DNA of 64,000 nt, from NCBI GenBank assembly GCA_947628675.1, contig CANRAR010000006.1, positions 1 through 64,000 on the forward strand, written 5' to 3'. The notes under the pieces are model-generated. The model ran no database searches and was not told the origin of the DNA. It saw nothing but the letters and a program-made list of their open reading frames with translations. Within the stretch, counting starts at the first letter, position 1. Each line of letters begins with the position of its first letter. Both the position numbers and the translations under genes were made by a program. Positions 57,966 to 64,000 of the stretch are shown here, piece by piece. The DNA comes from an uncultured Clostridia bacterium. GTDB taxonomy: Bacteria; Bacillota; Clostridia; Christensenellales; Borkfalkiaceae.

Positions 57966-60900
57966 TTAAGTTTCCTCGGGAGCGGGAGACGTTTGTTGCT
58001 CCGTGAGGGTGAGGCCGCCGAGACCGGAGGTCTGGGTGATCGTCGCCGTGTACGTCTTTCCCTCGGAGGGAGAATGGATCGTCCAGACGTTCTTCCCCTC
58101 GGCCTTTTCAAACGTAGCGTCGTCGATGTACTTCTCCTGCGAGAACCTCAAAATGTACTCCACCGTGAAATCTGCTTCGTCGCCCGTGTAGAGGAAGCGC
58201 AACGTGTACTTCGCGTCGCTCGTGTTGACTTCGCCGTACTTGTAGTCCTTTTCCTCCTTCGTTGCACTTTCGATGAAGCCATCCATTCCCTTTTGGATCT
58301 TGTACACGTAGGCCTCATAGACGTTGGTCTCGGTAGCATGGTCGAAGCGGTTGCGTACGAACGCCGCCGTATCGCCATCGAGCGCACCCATGAAGATGAC
58401 CTGCTCCTCGGCAGAACTCTGCGGTGCGGTGAGCCCGACGAGATCCTTTTGGTTGACGCCCAAGTAGTGGGTGCCCGCATCCCAAAGTTGCGTGAACGTG
58501 ATGTCGATCCCGTCGATGGGAATGGTCTTTTCGACGACGATGGAGTGGATGATGAAGCGCTTGACCTGCTGATCCTTTCCACCGGGCTTATCTGCCTTAA
58601 TGGTGGCATCGTCTATCCAGAAGCGGAGGACGTACGTCTTCTCGTCGTTGCTCGTGAGGTTGATGGCGCGCACGTTGCCAAGCGTGAACTCGGCTTCCGC
58701 CTCCGTGCGGATGGCATCGAGCGAGCCCTCGTAGTGGAGCGTTTCTCCCTTGCTATCCTTGATGCCGAGCGTAATTGTGAGTGCGTTGCCGTCGCCCTTG
58801 GGTGCAAGGTTGAGTGCGCCGATGTGACCCGAGGTGATGTTGACGGAGTCGCTACCTTCCATGGGCTCCTTGGCACTCTTATTTGCGTAGCGGACGTAGT
58901 TGCCGACCTCGTGCGGTTCGACGGTGAAGGTGTTGCCCGTGGCCGCGCCGCTGTAAGTGAGCGTGAGGGCGTACTCTTCCACCTGCGAATCCATGCCGCT
59001 CGCAAGGTAGGTGAGCTTGATCATGAGCGTCCACACGGGCCCGCCCTCTATCTGCGGAACATTTTCGTAGGAGACGACGACGCGGTAGCCCGAGTACGAC
59101 GACGAACCGCTTTCAAACTTCGCCGCCACCGCGAAGGTCGCGCCATCGGGCGTGAATTTGAGCGTGATCGTATCGTGATACACGTCATTCGTGAAAGTGA
59201 GCTCTTCGCCCGCCGTGTACGCCAAGTATTGCTTTTCCTGATAGGTATAGGGGTTGCCCTTCGTCGGGAGCGTGACGGTCTGCTCCTGCTTTCTGAACGT
59301 GACGGTGTAATTATCATACTCATTCATCGTCTGCTTGTAGAGCGTGACGCTCTTTTCCGCGGCGGGATCGTCCGAGACGATGTAGAAGTATTCCACGCCC
59401 TCGATGATGAAGCGCGCGCCCGTAAGCACGACGGAGGAGAAGTCGGCCGCATAGTAGGCGGCGGCGTAATCCCTATCGTAGTGGAGGAATTCGTAGCCGT
59501 TGCCGTCCTTCATTTTGAACACGTCGGTCTTGCCGTCCGATTCAAATGCGCCGTAGCCATTCTCCGCATCGAAGATGGTGTAGGTACCGATGATGACGTC
59601 GCCATACTTATTGATATAGCGCGCGTCACCGTAGCCGTTGAGCACGAGCACCGTCCAATCGTCGTTCACGAGGACGAGGTTCGCATCGGGATCCATCGCC
59701 TCATAGACGTAGACGGTATCCATGCCCGACGTCTTGGAAGAGATGCGGAAGGTGAATTCACTGTTACCATAACCGTCATCTCCCTTGCCGGAGAAGAAGT
59801 ATTCCGACGTACCGCGCGCCTCGTAGGTGCCGCTCCAGAGCACGTTTTCGATGGGGCCGTTGAGCGAATAAATGGTGGCGGAAGAGACGCCGTCGAGCCG
59901 CAATACCTGATTCGAGATGACGGAGCCGTACACATAGAAGGCGTAGTCGCCATAGGCAAGGGTGAGCGGGATGAGTTCATCGTCATCGGCGATGTTGAAG
60001 TAGTAATCTTCGCTGATGCTCCTGCCATTCTGTATGAGCGCCCAGAAATGCACCATGGCGCCATCCGCATCGTTGTTAAAGCTGTGGTCGTCCGCGCCTT
60101 TGCTTACATTGCCGACGTACATATTGCCCATGAAGGTTTCGCCGAGTTCGTTGGTGTAGGTCGCAAGAGGATAGCCGGGGTAGCCGATGCTCTCGATGGT
60201 GCCGCCGCCGCGCACCGTAAAGGTGCCCACGCGGTGCGGGATGAGTTCTTGGTACAGGGGAATGGTTTCCACATAGCCCGTTGTGGTATCTACGACGGAA
60301 TAGGCGGGGTCGAGAAGGTGGGTCTTGGGAGCCTCATCTTCAAACGTAATGGTATACTCCATGAAGCCGCCCTGCAAATAGGGACCCGCCACGAACCGCG
60401 ACGTACGCGCATAGGTGCCCCGCGTGACCTCGGTCGTATCCGTCATGTAATCGTACTCATAGAGGAAGGCGGTACCGTTGCCGTCGAATACGAGATACAC
60501 GCTATCCCGAATGTTCTGGTTGTTATCCAAGAAATACCAATAGCCCGCATCGCCGCTGTCGTAATAGTCGAACACCTCTACAACGGAGCCCTCCGAGACG
60601 CGGAAGATGAAATCCCGGTTGAGCGTGTGGAAGTAGATGAGCCTGCCCTCGCCGTTGTTGCCCGTGAGGGTCTCGTTGCCGATGGTAAATTCGATGGTGC
60701 CCTCGTAGGAGGCGCTGCCGTTGGTATAGGTGTAGGTGCCGTAGCCATCGCTCGTGAAGTTGGAATAGGTAAGCTCATCGTGCTTGAACACGTAGGTGAG
60801 GATGTTGTCGTCGCCCGAAACCTGATTCTCGTCATCGATACGGAAGGTGAAATTATCGTAGCCCTCGAATTCGGAATTTGCCATATCGGAGAGTTTCGCC

Positions 60901-63770
60901 GTGCGGGTAAATTCGTAATCCTTGTCGTTTTTCAACGTCGTGGTGCCCTTGCCGACGACGCGATAAAGACCGCTATCGAGCATATAGGCGAGGTAGGTGT
61001 CGCCCTCGGGCGTACCGTCCAAGAAGAGAAGCATACCGATGTAGGAGGTCTCTTCGAGTTCGGGCGTGATCTTCGCAAGGTACATGGATTTCGCGCCGAT
61101 TTTGTGGAACTGCATATCGCCGTGTTTGGCGGACGGATCGGACATCGTGCCGTCCGTCCAATAGTAGACGAGCGAGCCGTTCAGCCTGAACGTGTACAGG
61201 TCGAGATAGCCGATGGTGTACCAATAATCGACCTCGAGATCGCCGAGTTTCGCCGTGCGCGTCGTATAGTCGAGGGTGAGCGGCTGCCCGTCCACCGTAT
61301 CGACGGAGGCGATGTCGTGCGTATCGGGCAACTTGACTTTCGCCGTCTTTTTGGACGCATCGAGCGTGAAATCGAATTGGTTGAGCCCCGAGGCGGTATT
61401 ATCGCCCTGCGCGAAGTGGTAAGTATCGCCATCCTTTGTCACGGTGCGGGCAAGCGCGGGTTCGAGGTAGTACACGTAATAGACGATGTCCCTGTTCGTC
61501 TCGTCGGGACGGGCGGTGCCGTACAGCGTCCATACTTCCGCGTCGCCGTTTTCGTAGATCATGACGAAGCCGCGCGGGAAGGACATATTGAGAACGAAGA
61601 GCCAATCGTCGATGTTATCGGGGTCGATATCCAGATCGAAGCGCCCCGTTGCGCCCGTGTACGCCGACGCCTGATCGGCGGTGATGGTGCGGTCGATGAT
61701 GTACTCGCGGTTGCCGATGTCCATGCGGAAGTAGGTGATGTCGCTGTTTTCCGCATTCGGCGTGAAGCGGACGAGGTAGTACGTTTCGATGGTATCGCCG
61801 TTCTCCCCCTCCATGCTCCAAAGCCATGTGAAGAGCGTGTAGGTGCCCTCGGTTTCGCCGAACGTGGCCGTGCCGTAGCCGGTGAGATCGAGGAGGTTTG
61901 CGGATTCACCCCACTTGCTCGAATAGTTGCCCCTGACGCCGTCATCCATGTTGACGGTGTGCTCGACGGTCACGCCCGCGGGAAGATCGGGGAAGTCGGC
62001 CTCGTTGACGGTTGCCGTTTTGCTGCCGAGTTCCTTGAAGGTGAACTGTTTGAGAACGGAAGCAATGTCGCGCGTCTGGGCGACGTAGATCTCTTCGCCG
62101 TCCTCGCGGTGCTGGTGTTCATAATAGCCGATGGCGACGTAGGTGAAGCTGCCATCGTAACCCGTGTACTCGGCGTTGGTCTTGTGATAGTAATAGCGGA
62201 GCCCGCCGAGGCCATCGAGATAGAGAATGATGTTGGCGTCCTCATCGTAGTAGTAGCCGATCTCATCCTTGTTCTGCTTGCGGAACACGATGTTCTCGGT
62301 ACCGTCTGCCGCGGTGAAGAGGTTGAAGAGGAAGTTGTTTTCGGGGTCGTCAGCGTCCTCAAAGATGAAGTAGCCGTTGCTGTTGATGGCGTATGTACCC
62401 GTCTGCTTGCCCTCTTCGCTGTTTGCGCCGTGGGGACGGTATTCCACCCTGCCGTCCTCAAACATTTGGAGCGTGGCGGCATTGGGATCGCTCTCGTTCT
62501 CCATATCCCGATACGTCTTTATATAGTCTTCGCGGTAGTAGAAGAAATAGGTGTATACGCCCGCATTTTCTTCATCTTCGATGAGTTTGCCCTTGAGTTC
62601 CTCATCGCCGAACGTAAAGGTAAAGGAATGGTGCGCCGCATCGAACGTGCCCTCTTTGAACTCTCTGCCCTCGCGCTCGAGGTACAGTTTGGTGTTATCG
62701 AACTTATCGACATAGAGGACATCGCCGCCGTCGAATACGTCGGCATAGCCCTTTTCCCAAATGGCGTAGTAGGTGAGGTTCAGGTCGGCATCGTTCTGCA
62801 CGGTGGCGCCCGGTTGGAGAAGGTCGCCTTTCTCCGTGACATCGGTCGTCGCCGCCCAGCCGAGGAAGCGATAATGCCCGCTCAATACATAGCCGCACTC
62901 GCCGAGCGTGACTGTGCTGCCGTGCACGTAGATGTCCATGGGCATATTGTCGGTGATGACGTGCTCGCCATCGGGCGTGTTGGGGTCATACCCGACAAAG
63001 AAGGTTTTGAGGTCGAGGCGGAGATCAAAGGTCTCGTTTACGCCGAGGCTATCCGTCTCAAAATAGCCGCCGGGGCCGAGGGTGAGATTTTCGGGCACCT
63101 GAATGGTGCCGTCCTCTATGAGCTGCTCGCAGGAGAAGGGCTCGCCGTAGAATGCCGTGCCCGTGATGGCGGTTGCATCCTTCGTATAATCCCCCTCCGC
63201 GTTCTGGCGGGACACTTCCACCTTGTACGTGGCAGTGTACTTCGCCGTGAGCGTGACGCCCGCGGCAGAGATGAAGTTATCCGAACTCTCCGCCGTGAGC
63301 TTTTTCTCCCCTTTGTACCAGCCCGCAAAGGTGAGCCCCGTCTTGGGCGTGGGAGCCTTGTCCGCAAGGAACTCCAAGAGATCCGTGCCCACTGCCACGT
63401 TGTAGGAGGTCTTGCCGAGGCTGCCGCCGTCGTTTGTACGGAGGGTGAGCTTGGCGCCGTTGCCCTCCGTCCACTTGGCGTAGTACGTCACGCTGTTTTC
63501 GGGCATGACGGTGGGAAGCTCCTGCGCCTCGCCCGAACAGTCGGCTTCGAGGTACCAGCCGTCGAAGAAGTACCCGTCGCGGGTGGGCTCTTGGGGCAAG
63601 CGGTCGGTGATATCCGTGCCCGCGGCCGCCTCGATGGGCGCGATCGCGGTGCCGCCGTTCGTCTCGAATGTAATGGTAGGCGTACTGCTTCCGCACGCCG
63701 CTATCGCAAGCGATAGCACGAGCACGAACATCGAGCAGAGCAAAAGGAGCGACTTTTTCTTCAATTTCAT
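57966..63770 (-). CDS. Giant (1934 aa) lipoprotein with N-terminal InlB B-repeat/Flg_new-like modules and repetitive beta-rich body
   Basis: Lipobox SLAIAACGSS; TITFETNGGTAIAPIEAAAGTDITDRLPQEPTRDGYFFDGWYLEADCSG...YYAKWTEG; recurrent (Y/L)xLDGxGxxxY...GTY units. Confidence 0.85.
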   Translation of the reverse strand: MKLKKKSLLLLCSMFVLVLSLAIAACGSSTPTITFETNGGTAIAPIEAAAGTDITDRLPQEPTRDGYFFDGWYLEADCSGEAQELPTVMPENSVTYYAKWTEGNGAKLTLRTNDGGSLGKTSYNVAVGTDLLEFLADKAPTPKTGLTFAGWYKGEKKLTAESSDNFISAAGVTLTAKYTATYKVEVSRQNAEGDYTKDATAITGTAFYGEPFSCEQLIEDGTIQVPENLTLGPGGYFETDSLGVNETFDLRLDLKTFFVGYDPNTPDGEHVITDNMPMDIYVHGSTVTLGECGYVLSGHYRFLGWAATTDVTEKGDLLQPGATVQNDADLNLTYYAIWEKGYADVFDGGDVLYVDKFDNTKLYLEREGREFKEGTFDAAHHSFTFTFGDEELKGKLIEDEENAGVYTYFFYYREDYIKTYRDMENESDPNAATLQMFEDGRVEYRPHGANSEEGKQTGTYAINSNGYFIFEDADDPENNFLFNLFTAADGTENIVFRKQNKDEIGYYYDEDANIILYLDGLGGLRYYYHKTNAEYTGYDGSFTYVAIGYYEHQHREDGEEIYVAQTRDIASVLKQFTFKELGSKTATVNEADFPDLPAGVTVEHTVNMDDGVRGNYSSKWGESANLLDLTGYGTATFGETEGTYTLFTWLWSMEGENGDTIETYYLVRFTPNAENSDITYFRMDIGNREYIIDRTITADQASAYTGATGRFDLDIDPDNIDDWLFVLNMSFPRGFVMIYENGDAEVWTLYGTARPDETNRDIVYYVYYLEPALARTVTKDGDTYHFAQGDNTASGLNQFDFTLDASKKTAKVKLPDTHDIASVDTVDGQPLTLDYTTRTAKLGDLEVDYWYTIGYLDLYTFRLNGSLVYYWTDGTMSDPSAKHGDMQFHKIGAKSMYLAKITPELEETSYIGMLLFLDGTPEGDTYLAYMLDSGLYRVVGKGTTTLKNDKDYEFTRTAKLSDMANSEFEGYDNFTFRIDDENQVSGDDNILTYVFKHDELTYSNFTSDGYGTYTYTNGSASYEGTIEFTIGNETLTGNNGEGRLIYFHTLNRDFIFRVSEGSVVEVFDYYDSGDAGYWYFLDNNQNIRDSVYLVFDGNGTAFLYEYDYMTDTTEVTRGTYARTSRFVAGPYLQGGFMEYTITFEDEAPKTHLLDPAYSVVDTTTGYVETIPLYQELIPHRVGTFTVRGGGTIESIGYPGYPLATYTNELGETFMGNMYVGNVSKGADDHSFNNDADGAMVHFWALIQNGRSISEDYYFNIADDDELIPLTLAYGDYAFYVYGSVISNQVLRLDGVSSATIYSLNGPIENVLWSGTYEARGTSEYFFSGKGDDGYGNSEFTFRISSKTSGMDTVYVYEAMDPDANLVLVNDDWTVLVLNGYGDARYINKYGDVIIGTYTIFDAENGYGAFESDGKTDVFKMKDGNGYEFLHYDRDYAAAYYAADFSSVVLTGARFIIEGVEYFYIVSDDPAAEKSVTLYKQTMNEYDNYTVTFRKQEQTVTLPTKGNPYTYQEKQYLAYTAGEELTFTNDVYHDTITLKFTPDGATFAVAAKFESGSSSYSGYRVVVSYENVPQIEGGPVWTLMIKLTYLASGMDSQVEEYALTLTYSGAATGNTFTVEPHEVGNYVRYANKSAKEPMEGSDSVNITSGHIGALNLAPKGDGNALTITLGIKDSKGETLHYEGSLDAIRTEAEAEFTLGNVRAINLTSNDEKTYVLRFWIDDATIKADKPGGKDQQVKRFIIHSIVVEKTIPIDGIDITFTQLWDAGTHYLGVNQKDLVGLTAPQSSAEEQVIFMGALDGDTAAFVRNRFDHATETNVYEAYVYKIQKGMDGFIESATKEEKDYKYGEVNTSDAKYTLRFLYTGDEADFTVEYILRFSQEKYIDDATFEKAEGKNVWTIHSPSEGKTYTATITQTSGLGGLTLTEQQTSPAPEET

Positions 63771-63855
63771 AGTTATCCATGTGGCGGCCCCGCTTGGATT
63801 GGGCGTTTTATGCCGTGGGATGCCGCAAATATTTTTTTGTTTTTAAGACCCAAAC

Positions 63856-63881
63856 GAGAGAAGGGGACGTCCCCTTCTCTC
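63856..63881. terminator. Perfect 26-bp palindrome gagagaaggggacgtccccttctctc, possible terminator
   Basis: 13-bp perfectly complementary arms, no loop. Confidence 0.5.
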
Positions 63882-63920
63882 TTTGGACTGCAATTGTTTG
63901 GTGGTTACGCTTGCGCCTTA

Positions 63921-64000
63921 TTAGATTGTTTTCGTAAATGCGAGCTCTTCAGTCGTCCTAAGGCCGAAATCGGTGAACTTCGTGAGCGTGATGGCGCCCG
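63921..64000 (-). CDS. 3' end of a CDS truncated by the window edge
   Basis: Minus frame ..GAITLTKFTDFGLRTTEELAFTKTI* stop at 63921-63923. Confidence 0.4.
   Translation of the reverse strand, partial: GAITLTKFTDFGLRTTEELAFTKTI

Noticed and set aside
57993-63716. 1907-aa plus-strand ORF antisense to the giant lipoprotein
   Set aside because: GC-rich codon bias leaves the opposite frame open; the minus-strand frame has a lipobox, start context and repeat domains, whereas the antisense product has no recognisable domains.

Overview
64-kb window of a GC-rich bacterial chromosome. The gene content and SD/sigma70-like signals fit a Clostridia-like Firmicute, but I cannot place the taxon from sequence alone. 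Housekeeping genes recognised: rSAM/TIGR03915-type DNA-metabolism pair, uppP, mfd, pth, prs, malic enzyme, GH51, tRNA-Ser(GGA), clpB, ilvE, YigZ, tyrS, asnS, archaeal/eukaryotic-type proS, DegV, phosphohexomutase, two AKRs, flavodoxin, transketolase. Large surface lipoproteins are also present. The standout is an apparently single ~18.5-kb, eight-gene minus-strand operon (41503->23037). It encodes two membrane-anchored McrB-like AAA+ ATPases and a DUF2357/McrC-N-like coiled-coil protein without a visible nuclease domain. It also encodes a GH3-like domain fused to four TM helices and a degenerate AAA+ domain that aligns with its neighbours, plus two small TM proteins. The last two genes encode large exported proteins: a PENFDWGxF-repeat protein and a 2297-aa protein with ~20 MBG-like repeats. 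I know of no described system with this composition. The second theme is a dense, modular population of small intergenic repeats, including hairpins with conserved flanks but differing, internally complementary stems, and a ~55-bp mini-element that appears inserted in a tRNA-Ser 3' fragment. The third is several genes with a consensus promoter placed 6-10 nt before the ATG and no Shine-Dalgarno, i.e. predicted leaderless mRNAs. All assignments are by eye from sequence; no searches were run.
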